A DNA stretch of 64,000 bases from Clostridium ragsdalei P11 (GTDB lineage Bacteria > Bacillota > Clostridia > Clostridiales > Clostridiaceae), in the NCBI RefSeq assembly GCF_001675165.1, contig NZ_LROS01000075.1, positions 1 through 64,000 of the forward strand, given 5' to 3'. The position numbers and the translations under genes were made by a program. The notes beneath the pieces are model-generated. The model was not told the origin of the DNA, did no database searches, and saw only the letters and a list, made by a program, of their open reading frames with translations. Within the stretch, counting starts at the first letter, position 1, and every line of letters begins with the position of its first letter. This document shows, piece after piece, positions 17,495 to 27,061 of this stretch.

Positions 17495-19078
17495 TTACAA
17501 ATTTAGAATACTATATCTATACCCATGTTTTATCATTTCTTTCATTACTTCTCTATATTTACTCTCTTCTACTGTATCTTTAGTAACAAGAGCATAATAG
17601 TATCCAACTTTTGCACTAAACAACTTATTACTACTTTTTATCTTTCCTATTCTTATATACTCATCTCTAATGGATACTCCTCTAAAAGAAATTGCTACTA
17701 ATGTATCTATATCCTCTACATTTAAATTTTCAATTATCTCGGTAACTACTATTTTATTTATGAGTTTATTATTAAAATCTTTTATTACTTCTTCTCGTTT
17801 CTCTATATCTGTGTCACCATCAATAGCTTTTATATTTTTTAATTCATCTGAAAACTTATTTGCTACATCTTTAAAAGAAGAAACAAATACAACATTCTTA
17901 TATTTATCAATTATTTTTCTTGCTGCATTAATCTTATTTAAGTTTTTTGCTGCGGCATGAATTTTTTTATCTTGATCATTAATTTCCCAATAGTGCGGTA
18001 ATACTTTAACAAATTTACATTCAACTGGTATTTGTCCATATACCTTCTCCATTTCACTGATAGTAATGTTAAAAAGCTTTGGTCCAATTACCTTATAAAT
18101 TCTCATTTCATTGCTAGATCTATCTAATAATGAATCCATTGCTATTTTATATTTTGATGAAATAAATGCTGTATATTTATGTGTAGGTGTTGCCAATGTT
18201 CTTGCATCGTCATATATTATTAATCCCCACTTTCTCTGAAACTGTGCATTATTCAATTTTCTTACAGCTTTATCATATGTAAATATACTCATAAAAAGGT
18301 TCTTTTCTACCTGATAAGAAATATTATCCTGTGAGAGGTTTGTCCATTCACTAATTTGTTGAACCCAATTTTTATAGCTATGCTCATCCTTAACTAAAAT
18401 TAAAGTTTTTACTTTTAGCTTTTCAATAACTTTTAATCCTATAATCGTTTTTCCAGCACCAGGTGGCATTGTTATTACCCCTCTTACAGATGAAAAGTTG
18501 TTATTTTTATCAAATATTCTATTCAAAGCATTTTCCTGATATTTATATAATTCTACATTAACTCTATAATCTAAGTTCATCCATTTATAATCACCATTAA
18601 TTTCTTCAATAAAAATATTTAACCTTATTATTTCTTCCTTTAACTCTCTTAGATTTTCTATATTAAACAAAAGAATTTTATTGCTAACTTTATTTACTAA
18701 TAATTTAGTTAACGTTTCAGACTTTACTAATCTATTCATTATTTCTATATTATTTATTTCTACTGTTAAGTTATCGCCCACATATAATCTTATAGTCCAA
18801 AATTCTTTTACGATTTTCTCTATATATCTTATAACCTTCTCAGGTACAATATTTTTACTAACGCCTTGTATTTTATCAATTATGTCACTTGATCTGAATC
18901 CTATAGCTGCTGCAGACCACAAAGAATATTCATCTAATTGATAGGTATGCATCCCTTCTGGAGCTTTAATTAATGTAGCAAACAAATTAATTACTGCCTC
19001 TGCCTCATAGCTTTTATCATACTTTTCTAAAACATATATTTTATTATCCTCATTAACAATTAAATTTCTATTTTTCAC
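17495..19078 (-). CDS. XPB/ERCC3-family SF2 ATPase with decayed helicase motifs
   Basis: 527 aa, GTG start with GGGGATAA upstream. The layout follows bacterial XPB. An N-terminal domain (1-110) has 'HTYQLDEYSLWSAAAIGF', then RecA1 from 'LYKYQENALNRIF' (177-189). RecA2 follows, with the usual XPB C-terminal '...KEMIKHGYRYSIL'. Walker A is intact (PPGAGKT, 205-211). The other motifs are not: the DEVH box is DDAR (290-293), motif III (GLTATLVRED in XPB) reads AMDSLLDRSS (313-322), and motif VI (QRLGRILR) reads IRIGKIKS (475-482). Both arginine fingers are lost. It probably binds nucleotide and DNA but may not unwind. It is the first gene of a two-gene unit, downstream of the helicase-nuclease gene. 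Confidence 0.85.
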   Translation of the reverse strand: MKNRNLIVNEDNKIYVLEKYDKSYEAEAVINLFATLIKAPEGMHTYQLDEYSLWSAAAIGFRSSDIIDKIQGVSKNIVPEKVIRYIEKIVKEFWTIRLYVGDNLTVEINNIEIMNRLVKSETLTKLLVNKVSNKILLFNIENLRELKEEIIRLNIFIEEINGDYKWMNLDYRVNVELYKYQENALNRIFDKNNNFSSVRGVITMPPGAGKTIIGLKVIEKLKVKTLILVKDEHSYKNWVQQISEWTNLSQDNISYQVEKNLFMSIFTYDKAVRKLNNAQFQRKWGLIIYDDARTLATPTHKYTAFISSKYKIAMDSLLDRSSNEMRIYKVIGPKLFNITISEMEKVYGQIPVECKFVKVLPHYWEINDQDKKIHAAAKNLNKINAARKIIDKYKNVVFVSSFKDVANKFSDELKNIKAIDGDTDIEKREEVIKDFNNKLINKIVVTEIIENLNVEDIDTLVAISFRGVSIRDEYIRIGKIKSSNKLFSAKVGYYYALVTKDTVEESKYREVMKEMIKHGYRYSILNL

Positions 19079-19290
19079 TACTTATCCCCTAAAACTTTAT
19101 TCAAAATATATTATGAAAAAATTTTTTATATTATAACTCTTACCATATAATACAAGTACATATATTACCAGTTTAAACCTTTCCAGCATTCACATCTCTA
19201 CCACTTGTTTCAGAAACGAAAATAAGCACCAGTAATCAAACTAGCGCTTGCTCTCTATATTCATATAATAATCTATTTTAAGTAGTTAGC

Positions 19291-22200
19291 CTAAACCTCT
19301 TCTTTCTCCCATTGAGTCCTTATTACTTCTGCCATAGATTTAACTCTATCAACTAACGAACTATGACCTAAATTTTTACTTGTCGCTTCAGAACTAGTTG
19401 GATATATTCCATTGTTATTGAGCTTATCACAAACACCTTTCATAGTTTGTATTTTATCTCTATAAAATTTACTGCCTCTAATTCTAATAAATCTCCATCC
19501 CAATCGTTCAAGTATAGATTGTCTAATCATATCCTCTTCAAATTTTTCTTCTCCATGCCACTTTTCACCATCACACTCTATAGCAATTTTTTTATCATTA
19601 TAAATTGCAACCATATCAATTCTAAATGAACCTACATGCCATTGTGGCACTATCTTATACCCTCCGTCTATTAGATATCTCATTACTTCCTTTTCAAATT
19701 CAGATTCTGCCTCTTTTGAAAGTGTATCATATTCAATATCCTTTGAATGAGGATTCTTCAAGTAATCTATTAATTCTTTTCTAATGTCACCTGGCTTTAG
19801 ATCATTTTCAGAATCAATTGAGTGTACTAACCATATTTGATCTCTTGCACGACTTACTGCTACATTATATCTCTTTTTGTATAAATCATCATTACCATAT
19901 CCATTCCTTCTAAGCGGTCCCTCTCCTTCATTAGTATCAACCATAGATAGAAAGATGATATCCCTTTCATCACCTTGAAAATTGGCAGAATTACCACATA
20001 GTACTTCTCTTTTTCTGTATTCTAGTGGATTCATTTTCTTTTGTAATAATCTATCTACTAAAACAGCTTGCTTATCTCCTCTTAGTGTAATAACTCCAAT
20101 GGTTTTGTCTTTATATTCTTCATTTTCTGAGCAAGCCAATATTAATGATACTATAGTTTTAGCTTCCTTTTCATTTATTTTATTATGACTTGTTGCTCCT
20201 TCAACTCTATATGTTACTGTAGCTGGTTTTGTTGTTACTTCACTGTCATCTCTTAGTGGTTTTATTTGGCGATTGTATGACAATATATTTGAATATTGAA
20301 TTATTTCTGGCACACACCTAAAATGCTCTTTTAATCGTATTGGTTGATATCCAGATGCTTGAGCTAGATCATATATAGAAAATTTTCCACAATATAATTT
20401 ATCATTTGGAATATCATATAGATACTCTCTAATTAACCTATCTATATCCTCAGTTTTTTCTCCAATAGATAATGGACTTACCTGCTCGTTATCACCAACT
20501 ATTATTACCTTTTTGCCTAAATAAAGTGCAACTAAAGCCATAACATCTGCTTGACTTGCTTCATCTATTATTACTACATCAAACTTATTTTCACTTGGAT
20601 TAAAATTCTCAACTACCTTACTTAAAGGCATTATCCAAACTGGAACTGCACTTTGGCAATTTGGCATTAATTTTCTAGCCTCTGCTTTATAAATTGCAGC
20701 TCTCTTCCCTTTTCCACTTCCGATTTTTCTAATTAACTGTCTCCACCCTTCAATATATTGCACTTGCCTTTTATTATTTTGAAATTCTTCAAGTTTAGCT
20801 TGCCATGCTTTTTTAAAGGCTAACTCTGCTGTGTTTTGCTTTATATTATCTTCAAGTTCAATCATATCATTTTGAATGGCTTCAATTGATTGACTATTTC
20901 TCTCTTTTAATTCCTCGTTAAACTGAACAAATAGCCAAGCTTCTTTTACTCCTTTAGGTGGCTTACTTTCCCTATGAATTGAATCTCTATTTTCTATTTC
21001 TTTAGCCCATGCAGGGGCAATCTTACTAAGCTTATTTAGTAAATATCTTCTTCGTTCTATATACTTTGATAACCCATTCAGCTTCACTAGAGCCTCATAA
21101 TACTTTTTATACATTTCCAGATCTTCATTTATTAAAGCTTCTTGTAATCCAGCAATAATTTTACTATCCTGCTTTGTTGAATATTGATTTACTAATTTTA
21201 CGATTGATTCTTTCATCTTAAGGTACTTGAAATATTCCAATCTATATATCTCTGAATTAAGTATATCTATGAGCTTTACTCCTAACTTGCTTTTTATATT
21301 CCTTAACCTACTATATTTATCATTAGACAAATCTATTCTGTGATCAATTTGATTTAAATTAAAATCCATAGACTTTAACTTTGATATTATTGGGTTCCAA
21401 TAATTTTCATACCATGAAAGATTTTCTTTAATTAAAGTACAATACTTTTTACAAACAACTTCAAAATCTTTGCCCATTTTATTAATATTATCAGCACCCA
21501 AACAAGCAATTTGTCTATTCCACCTATTTGCAAGTTGTTTTCTTGCTTTAATTAAATCATAATATTTTAATAAGGCTTTATATTCATTATCATGTTTTGG
21601 AATACTGCCATTAATTCTACATGAGTTAATTGTTGTTTTCATGTCCGAATTAAACATTAAATTTAATTTAGTTATCTTTCCTCCAGCATCTAATTTATTC
21701 ACTATTAACTCTAGCTGCTTTCGTACATCAATTTTATCGTCAACAGGCTCAAATTCTGGATTATACTCTAAAATCTCTTCTGAGATCTCTAATTTCATTT
21801 TATAAACGTCATTGACCTCATTAATTAAATTGACCCAACTTTGTTTAATAGTTTCCTCCTTTGAAGCTTCAATAGTAGCGAGTGTCCATTCACTATCTAG
21901 ATTGATATGTTCTAAAGCCGTATTTAAATCAATTATCATAGATTTTAAATCTTCAATTGTATAATTAATATCTCTACTATTCCAACAATCCTCATATTTT
22001 TTTAATTTTTCCTCTGAAAATTTACTTTTATTATATATTAAATTTTGAAAATCTATTGGGCTTTTTAACTCTTCTAGTTTCGGGAGCTCATAATCATATT
22101 CTTGCTCTTCCTCCTTTGAAACTATTTTATTCGTTTCATATAATTCTACTATTTCTTCTTCTGTTAGTGAAAGTCCAGCTCCTAGCTTAACTGGCGTTGG

Positions 22201-23790
22201 AATCCAATTATGTGTATCTTTATATTCATTAATAAATTTAGCTGCATCTAAAGGTTTATATTCCTCTCCACTTATAACTATTGGTCTGTATTCATTCAGT
22301 CTTGCATTTTTTAGCTTTGATTTTAAATCATCTAATTTAGTTAGATATTCTTTCCTTGTCTTTTGTAATAATTCTACCTCTTTTGCCAAAGTTATTGGAT
22401 TCAACCTAGATCTATTTTCATTTATCCCATCCAATGTTTTTTCCATCTCTTGCCTGCCTTCAGTTGTTGACAATAAACTCAAACAAAGTGATTGTAGATT
22501 ATGGGCTACTTTACCCTTTAATACCGAAAGAGCCTTTTCACTATAACTTGTTACTAATATACTTTTGCCTTGTGATAATAAATGCCCAATCATATTTGCT
22601 ATAGTGTGGGTTTTTCCAGTCCCTGGAGGGCCTTGCACTAATACTGCACTGTTACTTTCAAAGTATTTTGCAACAGCTAGTTGCTCTGAATTTGCTGGCT
22701 TAGTTAATAGTATATCTTCATCTATCCCATTTGGATTTAGATTTAACATAGCATTTGAATTTTCATCAGTTAAGGAATTTTCTTCAATGCACCCTACTAC
22801 TTCCTCTAAAAATGAAGGCATATTTTCTACATTTTTTATATCTTCAATTATTGAGTCTATAGCAATACCAAAGCCTAAATTTCTTTTTCTTAAAAATAAT
22901 ACTGGTCTTCTATAAATCTGAGGATTTTCCCAATCATCATTAACTTCTGATTTTGATGCAAAAAACTTTCCTTTTGCTGACAACGCATTAGCAATTCTAT
23001 TTAAGAATGAACTTGTATTTTTTAATTCGATTGGTGAATAATTATTTTCTTCAAAATCATTGTATATTCCTTTTAATAATTCATTATTTATATCTTCTAT
23101 ATTATAAAAGAGGCTTCTATAAATTTCTGTTCCCTTATCTGATGGAATTAATTTAAATTCCGGGACGTTTGCATCAAATTCCAATTTTACATACTGCAAA
23201 AGTATAGGGTGATTAATAAAAACATCTTTTTTATATAGCAACAATCCATCACCTAAAATTAATTCCAATGATTCTGAATTCTTTTTTATGTTTGAGTACA
23301 ATTCATATAGTATATTAAATAGATCATCTACAGCTCTTGCTGGTATCTCTTGTTTAAGCCATTGTTCTCTTTGTCTTTCCCATTGATTGAATATATCAAT
23401 CCTACGTTTATCATCTTGAAATTTCTTAATTATATATTTATTTTCATTATCTTCATTTTGATTGCTAAATTCATTTACTAATTTTATTTCTTTTCTTATT
23501 TTTACTTGGCCATTAATATTCTCCCAGCCTTTTTCTACCCAATCCTTAATTTCTACTGGTAGTTTAGGGCATTCTTTTAAAACAGGTCTTTTTACTTTTA
23601 GTATTTCTTCCACTTCATCATCCTGTAATGAATAAATATTATTTACTATAGTTTCATGCTGCGGTAAATCATCTAACCATTTATACCATTCTTCACCTAA
23701 GATATCTGTAATTATTGGGTTTTTAATATTATTGTACTGTTTTAAAAATTGAAATAATCTCAATATCCTTTCTTTTGAATCTTTATTCAT
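19291..23790 (-). CDS. SF1 (UPF1/Dna2-like) helicase fused to a C-terminal Vsr/MTES_1575-like nuclease
   Basis: 1499 aa. The N-terminal ~360 residues are of unknown fold. The SF1 motor is split by a long helical insertion: Walker A GPPGTGKT (387-394), then a coiled-coil-rich stretch (about 450-1030). It resumes at 'FDVVIIDEASQADVMALVALYLGKKVIIVGDNEQVSP' (Walker B and motif III) and motif VI 'RYNVAVSRARDQIWLVHS'. The C terminus (about 1365-1465) is a Vsr-like/MTES_1575 nuclease: D1392 in 'FRIDMVAIY', 'IAIECDGEKWH' with E1405, D1407 and H1412, and 'ERLGWRFIRIRGSKFYRD'. Helicase-nuclease fusions of this plan recur in defence islands, and an antiphage role is inferred. The ATG follows AAGGTGATG. 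It lies on the same strand as the XPB-like pair, 212 bp upstream. Confidence 0.9.
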   Translation of the reverse strand: MNKDSKERILRLFQFLKQYNNIKNPIITDILGEEWYKWLDDLPQHETIVNNIYSLQDDEVEEILKVKRPVLKECPKLPVEIKDWVEKGWENINGQVKIRKEIKLVNEFSNQNEDNENKYIIKKFQDDKRRIDIFNQWERQREQWLKQEIPARAVDDLFNILYELYSNIKKNSESLELILGDGLLLYKKDVFINHPILLQYVKLEFDANVPEFKLIPSDKGTEIYRSLFYNIEDINNELLKGIYNDFEENNYSPIELKNTSSFLNRIANALSAKGKFFASKSEVNDDWENPQIYRRPVLFLRKRNLGFGIAIDSIIEDIKNVENMPSFLEEVVGCIEENSLTDENSNAMLNLNPNGIDEDILLTKPANSEQLAVAKYFESNSAVLVQGPPGTGKTHTIANMIGHLLSQGKSILVTSYSEKALSVLKGKVAHNLQSLCLSLLSTTEGRQEMEKTLDGINENRSRLNPITLAKEVELLQKTRKEYLTKLDDLKSKLKNARLNEYRPIVISGEEYKPLDAAKFINEYKDTHNWIPTPVKLGAGLSLTEEEIVELYETNKIVSKEEEQEYDYELPKLEELKSPIDFQNLIYNKSKFSEEKLKKYEDCWNSRDINYTIEDLKSMIIDLNTALEHINLDSEWTLATIEASKEETIKQSWVNLINEVNDVYKMKLEISEEILEYNPEFEPVDDKIDVRKQLELIVNKLDAGGKITKLNLMFNSDMKTTINSCRINGSIPKHDNEYKALLKYYDLIKARKQLANRWNRQIACLGADNINKMGKDFEVVCKKYCTLIKENLSWYENYWNPIISKLKSMDFNLNQIDHRIDLSNDKYSRLRNIKSKLGVKLIDILNSEIYRLEYFKYLKMKESIVKLVNQYSTKQDSKIIAGLQEALINEDLEMYKKYYEALVKLNGLSKYIERRRYLLNKLSKIAPAWAKEIENRDSIHRESKPPKGVKEAWLFVQFNEELKERNSQSIEAIQNDMIELEDNIKQNTAELAFKKAWQAKLEEFQNNKRQVQYIEGWRQLIRKIGSGKGKRAAIYKAEARKLMPNCQSAVPVWIMPLSKVVENFNPSENKFDVVIIDEASQADVMALVALYLGKKVIIVGDNEQVSPLSIGEKTEDIDRLIREYLYDIPNDKLYCGKFSIYDLAQASGYQPIRLKEHFRCVPEIIQYSNILSYNRQIKPLRDDSEVTTKPATVTYRVEGATSHNKINEKEAKTIVSLILACSENEEYKDKTIGVITLRGDKQAVLVDRLLQKKMNPLEYRKREVLCGNSANFQGDERDIIFLSMVDTNEGEGPLRRNGYGNDDLYKKRYNVAVSRARDQIWLVHSIDSENDLKPGDIRKELIDYLKNPHSKDIEYDTLSKEAESEFEKEVMRYLIDGGYKIVPQWHVGSFRIDMVAIYNDKKIAIECDGEKWHGEEKFEEDMIRQSILERLGWRFIRIRGSKFYRDKIQTMKGVCDKLNNNGIYPTSSEATSKNLGHSSLVDRVKSMAEVIRTQWEKEEV

Positions 23791-24267
23791 TCTAATTTCA
23801 TCACCTTATTTAAAACATTATTGCTATTATCAATATTCTTATAACTTCATACGTAATACTAACCACTTTGAAGCAACTTAACACATGAAAGTTATGTTAA
23901 TTCTTAATACTTATTTATTTCCTTACATAACTAAAAACTTCTACGTCAATCATTTTTATTATTCATGATATATCTTGTACTTCTAATAAAGGTATTACCT
24001 ATTATTAAGTAATACTTTTATTATACTATAAAGTTTTTCATATTTTCCTTACTTTCCCTAAAAAGTTTCTTTTATTTATAATTCTAATTTAAATTAAAAC
24101 TTTACCATTTATCCACAATTTCCTGTTCTCAGTATATGCACTATTTTTATTTCTAAAATGGCCTCTAAAATTCACACTTTTTAATTAAAACCACATTTCT
24201 TAAGCTATATTATTATCAAAGATATTGCTTGCCTGTTTTATTATAATTTCAATTGTATTTTCAAGAT
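23791..24267. other. A+T-rich gap upstream of the helicase-nuclease gene
   Basis: No gene is supported here. It must hold the promoter for the leftward cassette and the left junction of the second integrase copy. A TTATTATACT segment around 24007-24016 could act as a -10 element, but no convincing pair was fixed. Confidence 0.4.
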
Positions 24268-24815
24268 CTAAAGAAATTCAAATATTTACTGTTGAGGAAG
24301 AAAAGAAGTTTATAAAATCTTTATCCAGCCATAGAAACAGAGCTCTGTTTATGCTTGCACTTGGAACTGGATTAAGGCAGGGTGAAATATTAGCCTTAAG
24401 ATGGTCAGATATAAATTTTGAAGAAAACGAGCTGAAAGTACAGAGGACTTTTAAGAGAGTGCAATTAATAAATAGAGATAATTCCAAAAATAAAACAGAA
24501 TTAATTGTCCAGGAACCAAAGACCAAAAATAGTAAAAGAACTATTCCTATACCATCTGCCATAGCTACAGAACTAAAAAGGCACAAGATAAGACAGGCAG
24601 AAGAGAAGTTAAAAGCGGGAGATATATATGTAGATAATGATTTGATATTTCCAAATGCTATTGGTGAACCTACTGATGCCAAAAATATAACGAGAAGTTA
24701 CAAAAGGGGTTTAAAGCGTGATGATATTTCAACAACTGCTAATGTTTATACTCATGTTCTTCTAAGACAAAAAATAAAAGCTGTAGATAGGTTAAACGAT
24801 TTGTTCGCTCTATAA
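24268..24815 (+). pseudogene. Second, 5'-truncated and internally deleted integrase copy
   Basis: This copy is nearly identical to the catalytic domain of the integrase at 14658-15845, starting at the codons for KEIQIFTVEEEKKF. It lacks the arm-binding and core-binding domains. It also lacks 105 bp in frame, corresponding to residues 334-368 of the full protein, with H338, R341 and H364. The deletion falls between two GCTGATATTTC repeats that are still present in the intact gene. The nucleophile tyrosine region (NVYTHVL) remains. It cannot be a working recombinase. An open frame runs in from 24225, but those extra codons have no homology to integrase. Confidence 0.93.
24769..24815 (+). repeat. 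47-bp repeat, copy 2 (end of the truncated integrase)
   Basis: It matches copies 1 and 3 except for one base (TTAAACGAT instead of TTAAATGAT). Homology to the other copies ends exactly at the stop codon. Confidence 0.75.
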
Positions 24816-24975
24816 TTTAGGGCAAACAAATCACTTAAGATATATTATTAGAACACACTTTTCTCAACTAATATATTTTTTATATTATTAAAATAATAAT
24901 CATTAAGTTCAAATTTTATTCTGATTTACTTGTTTTTAAATATACTATTTTTACACATACGTAAATAATAAAAAG

Positions 24976-26214
24976 CTAAAGTAATTCATTCTCTATAAGT
25001 TTAGTTTTTCTATAATTATATAATATATCTTTTGCTAGTGAATCTAATCCTGGAAATAATTTAGTATTATTATATCCCATATTTTTTAATTGTCTTCTCA
25101 TATTTTCAATTTTTGAAGACGGTATTATTAATTTCTGCAATATTGCTTTATCATCGCATATTTTTTCGAATGGTCTTACTCGTTCAATTGGCAGCCTAGG
25201 GAATAATAAAAATGTTCCTTTTTGTGACACTATTCTGCTATTATTCAAAGTTCCAATACAAGCCAGAGGTTCTGAGATTCTAGATGGTTTATCTCCCACT
25301 CCATATAAAAGCGTCTGCTGATCATCTAGTGTAACTAAATTTACAATACTGGCATCTTGGTTTATGCTTTCCTTATTATAATTATATGGGTCAAATATCC
25401 ATACTACAGCATTATTACTACAATTATATTCATCATCTGGCATATCTGTCCTTAGTGCAAAGCTTAAAGCTATAAGTGGATCTATTGTAAAATCTAGTAA
25501 TCGTGTTTGTAATCCATAATGTTGCATTAATATTAACCATTCCCAGTCACTTTGGGGAATATTCTTTAAAAAAGGAAACGATTGTGCCTTAAAGAAAGAT
25601 AAATAATCTTTCTCCGTTTTATAATCAAGTAAATACTTTTTTGTTTGTTTATCTTTTCTATAAATGCTTGGAATCAATTCATATTTAATATTAGATTGCC
25701 CTCTATACCAAACTATTCTGTTACAATTATCATCCTGTAGCGAATTAATTCTTTTAACATACATATCAAGTGTAGATATATAATCAATATTCTCAATTTC
25801 TTTAATATCTATTAAATCTCCAATATTAACTGATGCATCATTTTCTAAAGTTACTGCTATCTCCTCATTCGCTCTATCTTTAGTTGAAGTAGTCCCTGAG
25901 TAATTTTCATAGAATGGATTCAAAAATGTATTTTGTCCAACAAAGACGTAACCTTTTCTGTCTAAATCCTTAGCATTGCCAGTCTTATACACCTTTTTAG
26001 CATAACTATTATAATAATCATAATTATCTTTTAAATACCAACCACTTGAACATATTAACTTCTCTACTTTTTTTTCTTTCATTAATTCTACTAATAATTC
26101 AACACTATGACCATTTAAATATTTATTTTGACTTTTAGGATTTATGATTTTTCTATTAAAAATTATATTCTTATTATCTTTTAAAAATTTTCTTATATCT
26201 TGAATTTTTTCCAT
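24976..26214 (-). CDS. FRG-domain protein
   Basis: 412 aa. The FRG domain (named for a conserved F/Y-R-G) covers about 150-260: 'RIVWYRGQSNIKYELIPSIYRK' (YRGQ 170-173) and 'WLILMQHYGLQTRLLDFTIDPLIALSFAL' (231-253). Residues 1-110 form a separate N-terminal region unlike anything I recognise. FRG proteins are common in phages and defence neighbourhoods, but their activity is not established. The ATG has AAGGAGTAGACTA upstream. It lies alone between the truncated integrase and the third 47-bp repeat, facing the same way as the helicase cassette. Confidence 0.85.
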   Translation of the reverse strand: MEKIQDIRKFLKDNKNIIFNRKIINPKSQNKYLNGHSVELLVELMKEKKVEKLICSSGWYLKDNYDYYNSYAKKVYKTGNAKDLDRKGYVFVGQNTFLNPFYENYSGTTSTKDRANEEIAVTLENDASVNIGDLIDIKEIENIDYISTLDMYVKRINSLQDDNCNRIVWYRGQSNIKYELIPSIYRKDKQTKKYLLDYKTEKDYLSFFKAQSFPFLKNIPQSDWEWLILMQHYGLQTRLLDFTIDPLIALSFALRTDMPDDEYNCSNNAVVWIFDPYNYNKESINQDASIVNLVTLDDQQTLLYGVGDKPSRISEPLACIGTLNNSRIVSQKGTFLLFPRLPIERVRPFEKICDDKAILQKLIIPSSKIENMRRQLKNMGYNNTKLFPGLDSLAKDILYNYRKTKLIENELL

Positions 26215-26881
26215 TAGTCTACTCCTTATATTAACCGTTTTTATTAATCAATCTAAATAATACTTCTCTACGATTTTTTATATTTCCTCTTAATTTTGCA
26301 AAAAATAAAGTATAATCCTACAAACCCTTTATTATCTTGAAATTATATACAATTTCTTAGATATTTATAGCTATTGTACTAAAGAATAACCTACATTTGT
26401 TTTATTTTGTTTGATTATGCTTATACAATAAAATATTTTGATGAAACTTTTTATTTCCAAAATTTTTCTATTTAATTCATTAAATTCACGTTATATTATA
26501 TAAATAAGTAATTCATATAAAAATCATTATTGGATGTTATCAATGTAACTTCTCTTTATTTAATTGTAAAACTTCTTGCCAAATAGGACAAGCATTTACA
26601 AAAGTTAAAAATAACACTAAAGTAGTATTTAACTACCTTAATCTTTAGTTGATATTATTCAACTTGAATTAAAATTTAAGTTTACATAGCTTGTACCTAA
26701 ATTTGAGTATAAGCTACAATCTTATATCTAGTTGATATATTCTACTTCAATAGACTTTAAATTTTTAACTATTAAAAATATAATATAATGTTCATAAGAA
26801 AATAAAATATTTTTATTTAGTCACTCCCTAAGATTTATCTCTTGCAAAAGAATTAATTACGGTAATGTAAATATAGATCGC
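26215..26881. other. Non-coding A+T-rich stretch after the FRG gene start
   Basis: I see no supported gene. Two loosely similar blocks begin TAGTTGATAT (26652-26690 and 26726-26765), suggesting a decayed duplication. The stretch should contain the FRG promoter at its left end. Confidence 0.35.
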
Positions 26882-27061
26882 ATGGCAACTTGAGTGATAA
26901 CTATCATTTCACTAGCATTTGTATGTATTACATCACTTGGCTTAACAGCTATGGTGATTATAGGAACATATCTTAAAGATAGGCTAAAAATTAAAAATAA
27001 ATCTTCAGTTGGTAAATCAACTGAGAATAAAATATCTATAACTGCTGAAGATAAGAATTGA
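26882..27061 (+). pseudogene. Small membrane-peptide frame with a TGA at codon 4
   Basis: ATG GCA ACT is followed by TGA, then an open frame VITIISLAFVCITSLGLTAM continuing to 'TAEDKN' and a stop at 27059-27061. If the TGA were TGG it would read as a 59-aa protein with one membrane helix and a charged tail. Translation could alternatively begin at the GTG after the stop. No good ribosome site is visible. The third 47-bp integrase repeat begins at the base after the stop codon. Confidence 0.3.

Noticed and set aside
24278-24682. 134-codon minus-strand frame opposite the truncated integrase
   Set aside because: It mirrors the integrase coding strand and its equivalent also appears opposite the intact copy. 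It is a shadow frame.
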